Source: Drosophila miranda
Taxonomy: Eukaryota > Arthropoda > Insecta > Diptera > Drosophilidae
DNA: 64,000 nucleotides
Assembly: GCF_003369915.1 (NCBI RefSeq)
Contig: NC_046674.1
Coordinates: forward strand, 5,828,001-5,892,000
Reading direction: 5' to 3'
This document shows positions 46,401-59,099 of this stretch, one piece after another. Positions within the stretch are counted from its first letter, which is position 1. Every line of letters starts with the position of its first letter. The notes under the pieces were generated by a model. It searched no databases. It was not told the DNA's origin and was given only the letters and a program-made list of their open reading frames with translations. A program made the translations under genes and the position numbers.

Positions 46401-49400
46401 CGCGCAACGAAACCACTTGGCAATGCTCTCCGCCATCTCCCGCACCCTCGACTACGTCGAAGGCAGAAGGTGCTGGGGGGAGGGGCTCGGGTAACCGGAA
46501 ATCCGATAATTTTGAATTTTTCGCATGAGCCAAACATGTAGTCGGAAGTTGTCGCAGAGAGGCAGAAATTCTTGGGATCAAATTCAAAGCGAAAACACGG
46601 CAAAGGATAATTTTTGCAGATCGTAAACTACATATGTCCACGGATACCTCATAATGGGATCTCAAGAAGTGATCTTTAACCAAAAAGAAAATGCAACTTA
46701 AATAAATTAAAACTTTCTAGAAGAGGCCGTACACATTTCTTCAGGAATCTCTTGGCAATTTCCTCTCAAGTTGATTGCTACAAAAATTGCTGGCATTTTC
46801 TTATACATCACAACAGCTATAACGGACAAAAAAAAAAATATATATATATGTATATATGTGTAATTTGCTTAGAGCACTTGTGATTAGGCACGCCTACCCA
46901 TCCGCCCAACATGGGCGTTTAATGGCACACTCGGCGTATGCGTATGCGTATGCGTAATATGCCTGGCTCATATGTGCCGCCACGATGGAGGTACATTCTG
47001 GCAGCATATTTGCATAATTTGCCAGGCAGGAGCCAAGCACATTGCTATCATTTAGACCAGCCCAGGATGCCAGTATGCCAGGATGCCAGAATGCCAGGCT
47101 GTCTGAGTTACTAAATTGCGCATACGCCACATAAGCCGCAGCCGAGTTGTGTGTGTGTGTCTTGTATTGCGGCTTTTGCGGGTCTAAGCGAAAGAAGGTA
47201 AGAATAGGCATTGTTAGCCGGGGCCAGACAAATTGAGCGCGACGGCAATGGCCAGACACTGAGTGCTTAAGAGCAACAGGTATACGGATAATATAATATG
47301 AATGTCCTGGCAGTCGTTTTTGGAAACGGTTAGGTTTTGTTTTGTTGTTCAGTTACAAAGGCTTTAGAGATGGAGTCCTTAGCCCCTTGAGCTTTAATTA
47401 AATTTCTTTGAGCACTTTTTTGACTAAACAATCGTCTGCCTCCATCAGTGTTGCCTTCGCCTCAACTAAAGCCACAAATTTATGTACTGGGGCAACAAAA
47501 AGACAGGAAAAGAAAACTAAACTAAACAACTTTGAAACAACACAGAAAAAGTTGATCAGAAACTGAGTCTCGAGCCTCTCGAGATACTGCAGACGGAGCC
47601 TAAGAGCCGAAATAATGTGCAACAAAACTAAAGGATGACAGCGGCAAGGACATCAGGCTCATGAAACTGTCAACTGATGTCTCCTAACAGCCCGCAGGCC
47701 CAGTCCATCTCCTTTTGTTCTGTCTCTCTCTGTCCAACTTTCGGGGGGGTCAGATGCAAAGTTGAGCCGAGTTCAGTGGAAACTTTTTGGTAACCGCAAA
47801 ATGACTTGGAGCACTTTTTCCCCAGTAAGCGCACAGAACCGACACATTAAATTCCACTTAGACTAATTGCAAAAATGTAAAAAAAAAGATAAAAAGTAAG
47901 TCGGGTCCTGCGACTGCATAAATGGTGTTTTTGCTTTAAAATATACATTGTGTGGCTCTAAAAAACCGAAAGCAATTAAAGTGGCACCCACCAACAGCTG
48001 CTCCACTCAGCTGAGTTTACTCTATCGCTCCCTCTCTCTCTTTTGAGCATCAAAATTTGACTGATTAAGTGCCTAGAGTGGAGTCAACTCAAGTTGGGGA
48101 TATTTGATTCCATTCCGTACTCTGCTGCAGCTGCAGGCAATTGTCGTCTGCTCCAGAAAGTTTTCTCAGCTTTGGCCCTTCTTTTTTCCCCTCTATCGTT
48201 TGGTTTTGTTTTGTTTTATGTGGGCCACGTGTTGTTCACTTGACTGTTTTAGCCTCGTTGCCTTTATTGTTGTTACTTTTCTTGTTCTTGTTTCTGCTCT
48301 TTATACTCTGCACAGGCAAAGGGTATTCAAGTTTGAGCCAGAAGTTTGCACCGTAGAGGAGGAGGAGTTCTCTCTCTGTCCTCTATTTGATGCGAAAGAC
48401 CATCCCACAGATAATAAATTAAGAAACATCCAAAAGGGTATCTAAGCCTTTGGTCTTCTTGGTTGATGGCCAGGCGTCTGCTTTAGCTGCTAAAAACATT
48501 TCGGTGTGTTTGACGTCTTCTTTGATGTTGCCGTGAAACAATTGCGCTGTTTTTTGTTGTTGTTGTTGTTGTTTTGCTGGCTGGCCATCTGATTTGATGA
48601 CCTTGCCAGAGTTGTGGGAGTTAGCAGTGTTTTATGACTAGCCGCCCAAGAAATCTGGGCAGAAAGAGATTGACGGCCTAGACCCTCACGGCGTTTGAAA
48701 TGGAAATGCCTGGCTTCTGTTCTTGAAATTGAATTGTTTCAACATATGTAATGAAGCTTTCGGTATTGATGTTTTCCGCGAAGAGTAATATTATTGATGG
48801 ATCAGCTTTCAGAGCGAGTTTTCGAGTAGGGAGGAGGTTTGGGTGGTTCGGGAATGGTGTGAATGTCCCAAAGCTGACACAGGATGCGTTTTAAAGAAAG
48901 GACTATGAATAATTCGATTAGGGACTTAGGGGTAGTATAAATTGAAGATATTGGAGTAGAAACTGGATGGATTATTTCGGTGTTTTCCCATTGATGCATT
49001 TCCTGCATTATTGAAATTTCGTATTTATTTAAATATATTACTTAAGATTAGATCTACTCTTAGGAGTAGAAGAGTCGAGCGAAATGAATTGTAGAAGAGA
49101 TCCCGCCAGAGGGCTACACACACTAAATTTCCATGGACATACCATGGACGTTGCGAATTTTTTGGAGTGTCTCAAAATATGCCGGACATAGTTAATAAAG
49201 GGAGATTCAGGCAATGGTCAATCGAGTTGGCTTAAATTGGATTTGATTAGTTAGGGTTAGCCACAACCTGGAATTTTGTGGCCCCACCCCACACATATTT
49301 CAACCTACTTTATTACGACAACACTCGTCCTGGTCCTCGCCCTTCGACCCTTTTGAGTCTTAATTAATCCCAAAGCTCTTCAGCTGTTGGCTCACTGTTG

Positions 49401-52400
49401 TTGACCCAGCTTCAGCCCCCGCCTCCCCCCGACGTCTTAGACCTTTTTGATTCCACTCTTCAGAGCTGAAGAGCCACTCAATCGTTGATGGAGGCTCGTC
49501 TCGTCTCGTCTCGTCTTTCGATTGAGTGCGGACCACCCGCCCCTCTCCTAAGAAAGCGAAGAATTTGCATATTTTATTAAATTCCCTCACAAATATCCAA
49601 TCAATAATGTAGTATGCCATTCGCCGTATCCGGCTATATGGTCCGGATATTCCTGCCCCTCTGCCTGGTCCTCTGGCCCGCTGTTCTTCCGCTTTGTGAG
49701 CGGACTTCCACAGGCAAAGCCGTGGCAAATTAAGTATGCATACGTATTCAAATGGCTCCTCACAAGCCGAAATATACACAGAGAGATATTGGGTTCGGCA
49801 GGGAGGAGGGCGCTGGGAAGAAGGACGAAGGAGAAGAGAGGAGAGTGTGTGCATCCCCTAGAGAGAGATTTTTGGTTTTTTCCAGATCCTCACCTCCAAC
49901 CTCCAATGGACGCCCTTCCCCCCGTCCACCCGTCCCCCCGTCCTTCCGTACTCTTTGTGGTTGAAGGCAAATCATTAAAGACGTCGATTTGTGCTCTGCG
50001 TCTGTGTGGGCTCTGGCATTTCCCTCACGCTTCTCTTTTCTTTTGTTTTTGTTTTGGTTTTTTCTCTGTTTTTGTCGCCACGCATGAGTTTTGGCATACT
50101 ATCGATGGGTTAGAGGTTGGAGAGCGGGGCTTTGGGGGTTTGCCAATGCAAATGAAGACAAACAAAATACCGCAAGCGGGAAAGATTATGCCTGGCATAA
50201 AAAAAAAAATTAATGGCCATTGCGTGTGAGTGTGTGTGTGTGTGCTTTTTGGGACAACTACAAGGACACAGTAATGCCCATTGGGGGGTCCTTCCTCTCT
50301 TTTTGTTCTTTATAATTTACTATGCGTAATTTCCTCGTCTGCTTTCATACGTAAATATTTAATTTCCTTAATTTTGTAGGACTCTATTCGCTCTCCCTCT
50401 CCCTCTCTCTCGCTTTCCTTTGCCTTTTTGGCTAGCTTTTTATTTCATTATTTATTGTTTAGCATTTCATCGCCAAGGCCTTTCATGTTTATGGCTCTTT
50501 GTGTGTGCCACAGAGAGACCACTCCGCCTCCGGGGCACATGCCGAGGCGTATGCGCAACGTCCTTATCCCCGGACTGGACTTTAGTGTCGAAAGTTAAGA
50601 TCCTGGCACTTTATCCATATAGTTTTCGCACACTGTGTGCCTTTTAGTGTGGCATTGGGTGTAAAAATGGAAGTCAAGTATTCATTGGAATGCTGAAAAA
50701 GGTTTAACGATGGGTGTTTTGTGTTTGGCAATCAAACTGAACAGAATGCATGAAAAGAGTCAGAAATTATGGCTTGTTTATTCTCTATGGTCAGTGAGAG
50801 AGTAAAATATTAAACATTTTTGGCTCCCATTGGGTGCGAGGAATGTTTGCACAGAAAGAACTGCCTTCAACGTCTCTCGCTTTGGCTATTGTTAGTACAA
50901 CCAGGTCTAAATCGCCACTTTCATGGCCAAATCATAGCTAGAACTTTTTCTTGGAAGGTCCCGTTTTGGAATTAACATACGACCACTTTCCGTGTCAGGA
51001 TTGGAATGCCTCGATACATTTTTTGTACCTTTGGTAATCAAACACCAGGCATCGCCACTGCGAAAAATTTGGTAAAACGAATACAGTAGTGTACGTCCTT
51101 CGCTTCAGAACGAATATCATAAGGATGGCTATTGGATTCTGTGCCTATCGTCGTTTGAAAAACCATAAGATAGAAAAATTTCTGGGCATTATTAATTGGC
51201 CGCCAAGAAGAATTTTCCTCCGAGGCTCTTGTTAATTGATAGGAAGGAATGGTGATCACTTACAGCCACGTTTTAAACATCGTAATAATTCATAGGACGA
51301 ATCATGGATATATCAATTTGATCCTGAAACAAAACAGCAATTGACGGTATGAGTGTTTTAAAGCGAATCAAATTAAACCAAATCGTAAGAAACCTTTTCA
51401 AGCCAGATTTTAGCAAAATTGAAAGCCTTGCTTTAAGGATACTTCCTTCTGAGTGCCAAAAAATCGCGAAAATGGATTTTAATCTCTCAGGAAAATTGTT
51501 TTTAAAATAAATATAATTTTGTTGGAGCTTCCTATTAGGCAACAAATATAAAAGGCAGACCTCGTCAAGCTGTATCTTTATTAAAAAATGTATATCATTG
51601 GGTATATACTATATAATATGAACGATGTTCCGCTTGGAAGTATTTGTAATTTCCCCAGTCTCAGCTCAATCAGCGAATGATTTACCTCTCACATTCTGTG
51701 ATTTCTTTTTCAAAGTTTAAGTAATTTGGCGACCAGTGATGTTATTTCGAGATTGAATATTAGACAGTCCTTGAATCCTTGTCCAAAAACAGTGACCATT
51801 TGGGCCAATTTCAAGAACATAGCCCATTAAAAAGTGCTAAGCAAGTCTTATAGAATATATGTAGATTCATTTATGAATAAAGTTATTTGTTTTTTTGTTG
51901 AAAATCGCTATGGAAAAGCTCTTAAAAAGCAGAAAACTTAAAAGTCTGGCACGGTTTATCCTAATCTGAAATGTATTTCATTGGATATTAAAAAATGATA
52001 TTGAAAAGGAAATATTTTCAATAGAAATTAAAAGGAGGTTGAGAGAGTGTGCTGTGTGCTGTGCTATGTGCTCTGTGCTCCACCAATTCCCTTTCAAGGG
52101 CACTCGAAATCCTCAGCATTGTTGCCAATTGCACTGTGCGTCCTCCAGAAAAGATTTGCACTTCAGTCGCAAAAATAAGAAACTTTTTGCCGCGCTCCAA
52201 AGGGCGCTGAGCATTTTTCTTGATTTCCATTTTAGTGCAGTTTCCGAAGTGAACTAAACTTAAACGCATTGGCATCCGTTTTCTGGTCGAAAGCGGTTTA
52301 TGGCCAAAGCGAAAACTTAAATAAAGTGGAATTACTTGTTTCTGGCTGGATGTAAGGCTGGGTAAGGGCAAGTGTAAGGGTAAGGACTTTCCTCGAAAGT

Positions 52401-55400
52401 TGACAGTTGAGTCTCTGTTGCAAGAAGCACTCTGCATATTCATTTTGCGCTACTTTGTCGCCACTTGAGCCTTTGCCGGGCTGCCTGTTTCAGTTCGAGT
52501 CACCGATTGACAGCAGCCAAACTCTCGAGTGGATGGCACAAGTTTCCGACAGGGCGGGGTGTCCAGATCCCCCGCCTCTGGACAATAGTTTTGGAGCTCT
52601 CCCGGCTTGCATTCGATTAATTTCCCTCAGCGGCATTAAATTTTCGCCCTGAATAATTCAAGTGAATATTCTCATTTCCAATTATGGGCAAGTGCCAAAG
52701 ATTTTCCTGGGGATTTTCCTGGCCGTTAAAGTTTTCCATTTACTCGGTTAATTACTCTGCAAAGTTCCGGGCAAACAAAAATATTATTTTATGCCATATT
52801 TTTTTCGCTTCTTGATATTAAGAAAAGTTTTTGGCCAAGAGCCGTGGCACGTTTTCGGCTGAGGTATGGGCCGGGAGGGCGGGCTGTTCCACTAATGAGC
52901 CTATTGTTTGGCCAGATAAAACGTGGCTAAGCGTGGGACCCAAGCGGAACAGGAAATAGCTGTTGTTGGGGGCATCAGCAAAGGGTTGAGGCAGCCCCGG
53001 GGCCTTCAAAACTTGTGCGGTACCATGTACGTGGGCCGATTGAGAAGTTCCATGGCATTTGCATTGATAATTTGGGCTTGGCAGGGATTGGGGCTTGAAG
53101 CCTTGAATATTGACCAACGGATGATACTTTCATTCCAGTAATTGGGTCTCCTAAATCTAATTGAAAGTTTATCCTTTCGAAACTCTCCAAACACAAGGGA
53201 CAGGTCCGCCCCCCCCTCCGAAGCTGGGGAGTAAGCAGCACCCGTCGGAAGGAACAAAGGACGGCACAGTTGGGCCTTTGGCCCTGTCAGCTTGCTAAAT
53301 CAATAACTTCTGAGCGAAATAAGATACTTTTATTTTTTTATTTTTTTATTAATAACGAACGTTTAATATTCAATTTTGTTAAGCAAAATATTTTTATATA
53401 AAATTTTTAATTTAGTATATTTTTAAAAAATGTTCTAAATAAATATTTTAATTATAAAAAATTGTATAATTTTTTATTTTTGTAAAATAATCATCCACGA
53501 TGGAAGTACTATAGAATAAACAACATTTTTTTAAAGAATAATTTTGACTTGAATTTACAGAAATATTACTTTAAATTTTCCCTGGGTTTTTTTTTGTATA
53601 TGTACTTTGTGATACTTTTTTTCCAAGTTCAAAAGTTCGCTCTGCGGTTTGGAGGCCTTCGGCTTCTAGATCGATTCCACCTCGCACCAAAAACGGTAGA
53701 AATATAATTTTAAATGGGATTTTATGTGGGCCAAAAAGAGGTGGCAAAAGTCAACACTAAGTAGTCTTTATTCTCTTTTTCTTGACAATTTACTTATTTC
53801 TATAATCCAATGTTCTTAAGTCTTCATATTTGTTCCCTTCTGATAATGAAAAATCTCTGTAAAACTACTCTTATTCCAACTGGTTGTACCCTCGTCACTT
53901 TCCAGCAAATACGAACCATTTTGTCCTCTTTCTCGGGCCTTACTTCTTCCCCTTTGAATCGTGCTGCCACTCATAAATGCAGTTAATTGTTTTCACTTTA
54001 AATTAATATTAGTTTTCTATAAACTTTGCCAACAGCTGGCATAACATTTTTCCCCCTTTTCCCCATCTCCCTTTCTGCCTCTGGTTTGTTGCCTTCTATG
54101 TCCTCCCCCGTTGGGCCGTTTCTCCTTTAGAATGAAAACGAAACTGAAATTGTAATTAAATTTTTGCCAATTCGTTTAATTGGGTTTTAAGCCGCAACTT
54201 CTGAATGGCCAAAATTGAATGTTCCTCCCCAGACTACCCCCTTCCCTTCCCCACCACTTGATCCCCAGCCAAATTTCTGCTTAAATATTTTCTTACTTGA
54301 GGTTGGCTGGGTTTTGCTTCTTTTTTTTTTGTTGCTTTTTTTTTGCATATTTTACGACTGCTCCTTGCGACTGTTTGCTCTGTAATTAAGTGCGTCTAAT
54401 TTGTGTTAAGCGCTGTGCCACTTGAGCCTCGCTTTTATTTTTCTTCCTCTGCTTTTTTTCGTGGTATTTTTTTCTTCTTTAACCCGCCTGCTCCTGCTCC
54501 TGTGCTCCTCCTGTGTGTGCTTAACCTAAGCCCAGACGTTCCACCCTGGCTTACAGCCGGAGGAGCAGTGTAGCCTGGATGGAAGGCTATCACGCAGAAC
54601 ATCGACTCGACGGTAAAGGTTATCTGGGTACAAACTGCCGTTAAATTGCCACCTCCTTTGGGAATTTGTCAAACAAAAATACAGCATTTTTTTGAGTGAT
54701 TTCTCCGTATGTGCGATGCGCTTGAAGGTGATTTAAGGGTTCAATAGCAGATACCAGATAGCAGATGAATTTATATGGGGGATTTACTGGAAATGAATTT
54801 CCAGAGATTTAAGATTGTTGTCAAAACCCTTACTCAGAGGCAGGGATAATCTGATTCGAAATTTTGATTGGTTTACTGAACCACTCAATACTCAAGTGGG
54901 TCCTCAAGACTTCTTAAATATTTTGTATAAAAAGAATATACATGACTTTCCATCCAAAAATCCTTTGAATTTATTCCTTTTCCCTTGCATCATAAATTCT
55001 TTTATTCAATTTCTTTGCGTTCTCTTTAAACCATGCAACCATTACAGAATTGAGCCCTTTTTTGGTTGAGCCTTTTCTTCCGATGCCAATTATGTTATTT
55101 TTGTTTTGTTTTTGTTTCATTAAAAGCACACCCCTTGGGGGATCCGGCCATCCAAATTAATTACAGTTGCTTAAGGAACCCCCTGTTCTTACCTTATTCC
55201 TCAAATGTTAATTTATTAATTCATCAATTATGGAATTTGTTTGAGTTTCACACTTTCCACACAGAAAAACACCTCAACAAAAAATGTGCAATTTGCGTTT
55301 GTTTATTTCCACACTTTACCGGCAATTTTCCGATCGAATTTTTGCCTCTTCTCACTGTTTGAGATGTTAATTTGCTGCGATTGTTATGGCTTTGTTATGG

Positions 55401-56931
55401 TTCTGTTCTGGCTCTCAGCCACGATGACACTTGGCGGCTGTGGCTGTGGCTGTGGCTATGGCTGTGGGGGTGATATCGTTACGCGTTCGGTACGGTAACT
55501 GTTCGAGGTTTTATCAGTGAAGCACGCTTATAAGGCGAATCCGAAAGGAGCTTTTCCCCGAAGAGCTTTCCTTGCGAGCGAGAGAGCCACAGCCAGCCAG
55601 AGAGAGCGCCGCCAAGCACGGACTTTCGGCCAGTTTTCGACCAATTTAAGGGATTCCTCGTGTGCCGTTTGGCGCCAATTGTTCTAAGTGCCGCATACTG
55701 CCGCCTCGTATCATAGCCAAAGGCCAAACACAAACATTTCACCTTCGAGCATTTTCCGAGTGCCAAAGGATGCCTAGGAACGTAAATAGAAAATCATGAT
55801 GTATTGGATGGATACCCTGGCATCCCTAGATACCCTTTCGGGTCGAATGATCGCATCAAACACTTTACTTATTTAAATATTTAATCTGCTATAAGATTGT
55901 TTTGCATATATTTAAGGCTCTAGTCACAAAAACAAATGCATCGATTTGTAATACCCTTTAATGTCCTTGCCAGGGTAGACAGAGCCAGAGGGCAGGAGCA
56001 GTAGAGCACCTCTAGTGCTAGAAAAAACTGCATGCAAATCATTTGCCGCTCATAAATTATGCAGCTCAAAGGAGCAAACAGGAGCTGCAGCCGTGTGGCA
56101 GGAGGCTGTCGAGCAAATAAACTTCAATTTATCTCAACATGAGTTTCGGTTTTTCTTGACCACTTTATACCTGCGAGAGACCAATTTTCGACCACCGACA
56201 AGCTGCTTTTTTGAGAAAAATATATGTTAATATTAGCCTTTAAGGAAAGATCAAGTACTATTACAGGCTTCCGCTTTTGTGTGTGTTTTTGTGCGTTTTA
56301 GGCGGAAACGGAAATGCCACCGGTCGCAGTCCAAAGTGTTCTTGCTTTTGGTCATTCCTTCCTGCCTTCATGTTTTTTGCCCTGTGTGTGTGTCCTATGC
56401 ACGTCCTATGCAAATTCAAATTCATGACATTCATGGCTGGAAGAGCACACGGCGAATATAAATATCGATTAGTTAATAGCAAAACTATATGAAAGGCTGA
56501 CAAGGGCTTTAAAGCGGCATTGAACTTGTCTAGGCCCTCGCCTCCTCTCCTCCTCTCAGCACAACTTGAGAATAACCTTTGCATGATTTAATTATTTGCA
56601 GCCATACGGTAACATACGACCCAAAAACTTCACACCTGAATGCACAAAGGCCGACATGGCGGAGGGGATGTGAGCGGCTGAATGGTGCAAAAGTTTTGCC
56701 ACTTTTGCATTCAGTGTTCTATACTGTATGTTGTTGAAGGACCCTTCTTCTGACCCCGCTGCCACTGCTGCCACTGCTGCCATTGCGGTTTCTCGCATTC
56801 GGGTCTCTATTTCTCTTTCGGCCGAGAAATGAATGTCTCAATTCATTTTACGCCACACTGCGCCTCAAGTGGAGCGCGCCATGCAAAAAAGGGCTGCCAA
56901 TGCGGGTCTCGGCTCTCGGGTATGGGATTTC

Positions 56932-56985
56932 GGGTTGTGGGGCTTGGGGCTGTGGGTCTGGGGGTCTGGGTGTCTGGGGTTTGGG
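56932..56985 (+). other. G-quadruplex-type sequence on the plus strand
   Basis: Eight runs of three to five G in 54 bases with loops of 3-5 bases (runs at 56932, 56939, 56946, 56954, 56960, 56968, 56976 and 56983). It meets the standard G3+N1-7 pattern several times over. Confidence 0.75.
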
Positions 56986-57298
56986 TTCACATAAAAACAA
57001 AAGTAAAAAGCAAAATAAGAAAATGGAGGGAAAAGTGCAAGCAGCGCAGAAAAAGGACTTTGGCATCATTACAATTTGTTGATTTGCTTCGTTAAACAGC
57101 AAACAACAGCGAGCGAAAAGCGAAAGGCGAAAAAAACACACAAGAAAAGGCGAATCAAGAGTGCAAAGAGTGGTCGGATGAAAGAGATTGAAATGAAAAC
57201 GCAGACAGAAATTGAAACAACAGGCGACAGTTGAATGAATCAAGACAAGGCATAAAGGAAGGACCTCGTCTTTGACATAGAAATGAACGTTTAGGCAG

Positions 57299-57355
57299 CC
57301 CCAGTCTCAGCCCCAGCCCCAGCCCCAGCCCCCGCCACAGCCCCCGCCACAGCCC
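57299..57355 (-). other. G-quadruplex-type sequence on the minus strand
   Basis: Seven runs of three to five C in 57 bases (CCCCAG repeats), giving a G4 pattern on the minus strand, 314 bases from the plus-strand block. Confidence 0.7.
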
Positions 57356-59034
57356 TAGGCAAACGCTACTTCCATTCAAATGGCGAATGCATTGTTGCTT
57401 ATTTGCGAAGAAGAAAGCGCGAATAAATGAGCAAAATAAGAAAGGAAAAACATGAAAAACCAAGGAAAACAACAACGGCAAATAAAACAGTGAAAAGCAA
57501 ATGAAAACTGACAAGGGACTGGCTGGCTGGAAAGGCGTTGAAGGCGGGTGCCAGCATCCTCTCTCCTTCAAAGGCATCGCCCCTGGCGCCAAATTTTTTA
57601 TCTTTCAGCTGCTGTTATAAAAGAAATGAGAGTCACTGTGTGTGGCCGCTGGCTACAGTTTAAAATGAGGTGGAAGTTAGGGCGGAGTCAGAGGCAGAGG
57701 CAGATGCAGCGATGCTTGCAACCAAGGTGGCAAGCAATCATCACTGACAGGCAGCGGCCTGAGCATGAGGAGCAAATATTTCTTGTTGCCTTGCGGAGAA
57801 GTAAACATTCAAAAGATTTCGATTTTTTCCATTTAAGAAACTTGAATTTTTAGCAAAAATAAAGACCGATACGCTGCCCTCTCGTAATTGGCCTTATCAC
57901 TTCTGACCCGACTCGACCCTCTTTACACAATTAGATTTATTTGCAAAATTATAAGTGGAATTGCAGCAACCCCAGCAATAATTTTCTTTTATGGCCCGTC
58001 GCCGCAGTTTATGCAACAAAAGCGCTTCCCCATTTGTGTCATAATTTATTGCATACTCTTGGGGGCTTGGATAATTAGCATTTAATTTTGGATTGTGTAT
58101 GAAAAAAGAGCGCGGTGGGGAGAGCAGATAGCAGAAAGTCTCCGTCGAAAAAAAGGTTCATTGGAGCCGCTCATTAAATTAGTGAGCGGATGTGCCGCCG
58201 ATTTACATTCTTTGATATGCGGAGCACCCAAAGTCCAGGGTCCACTCGGCAGCGCATAATAACTTTTTTTAATGAGCTCCGATTTGAATAACAAATTGTA
58301 TGGTTAAATTCGATGTTGGTATTCGGGGGCAATGGACATTAAGAGTTGATTGATGCTCCATTAGAAATTATGCCCAGTCCCTGGGCGGACCATATCGCAC
58401 ACCTGGAACTGGAGAAGTAAACTGTCCGCTTGCTGGACATGTTAATTGGTTTCTGTTGTGTGGCTGCCAGTGCCATGCCTTCTGATTGCTTTTCTATACA
58501 GAAATTAGCTCTTAAACTAAGTGTCCAGTGTCCCCCGGGGGTGGAAAATTGGATTGGTTGGACCGGAAGACTAAGTGGTAATTTTCCCAAGTGGCACAGT
58601 GGCACAGGAAATATAACTATTTTCTCTACAAATAAATGAGAACTTTGGCAGGACAATTTTCTGCTATGAGTGGCTCTTGCTCCATGGTGCTGGCTGGACA
58701 AGCCCACCTTTCTCGTCTGTCACTTGATCGGCAAATAACCCACTTCCGCCTTGAATGAAAAACTTTTCCCAAAGACCAAAGGCGCCGCAAGAGGCAAGAC
58801 GCAAGACGGTGTTTGAAATCGACAAATGACGATTAGCACATCGCACAGCAGCAGCAGCAGCACAAGCGTCAGCAGGTGTTTTTGTTGCTATTGCTACTGT
58901 TATTTTCTGTTTTGGCCAACACACACACACACACACAAACACAAACACTCTAAGAGACAGTCCGTGGTTTGGGGAACGGGCGCATTCACGTTCGTGATCG
59001 GCATCGGCCAGCGCAATAATTTTGAATTTCATTT

Positions 59035-59068
59035 TCAGTTGGTGAACAACGCGCGAGCGAAACAGACA
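59035..59068 (+). promoter_or_regulatory. Inr-MTE-DPE core promoter
   Basis: TCAGTT (59035-59040) puts +1 at the A, 59037. CGAGCGAAACAG at +18 to +29 matches 10 of 12 MTE positions. AGACA at +28 to +32 fits the DPE. The spacing is exactly that required by TFIID. The following GAGA-rich, CA-rich sequence looks like a 5' leader. The nearest downstream plus-strand gene is the Ost-alpha-like gene at 62974. Confidence 0.7.
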
Positions 59069-59099
59069 CGCGCGGCGTCAAAGTGCACAGAGAAATAAA

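Larger units (their letters stand above)
40399..59030. other. Long stretch with no recognisable gene
   Basis: In about 18.6 kb I found no exon with domain content or consistent splicing on either strand. The frames present are short and driven by CA, GA and CTC repeats. The leader exon(s) and promoter of the DUF4728 gene probably lie in its left part. Visible structure: a CA run (42782-42808), a GAGA-rich patch (43353-43490), a TACATATG palindrome (43621-43659), TA repeats (46838-46858), a TCTCG repeat (49500-49516), an AT-rich block (53310-53480), TGGCTG repeats (55436-55467) and two G-quadruplex-type blocks. Enhancers or non-coding transcripts are plausible; none can be named. Confidence 0.5.

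Noticed and set aside
51038-51545. Two adjacent minus-strand frames (NAQKFFYLMVFQTTIG and FFERLKS-like)
   Set aside because: They looked like pieces of a decayed gene, but no family is recognisable and no splice joins them convincingly.
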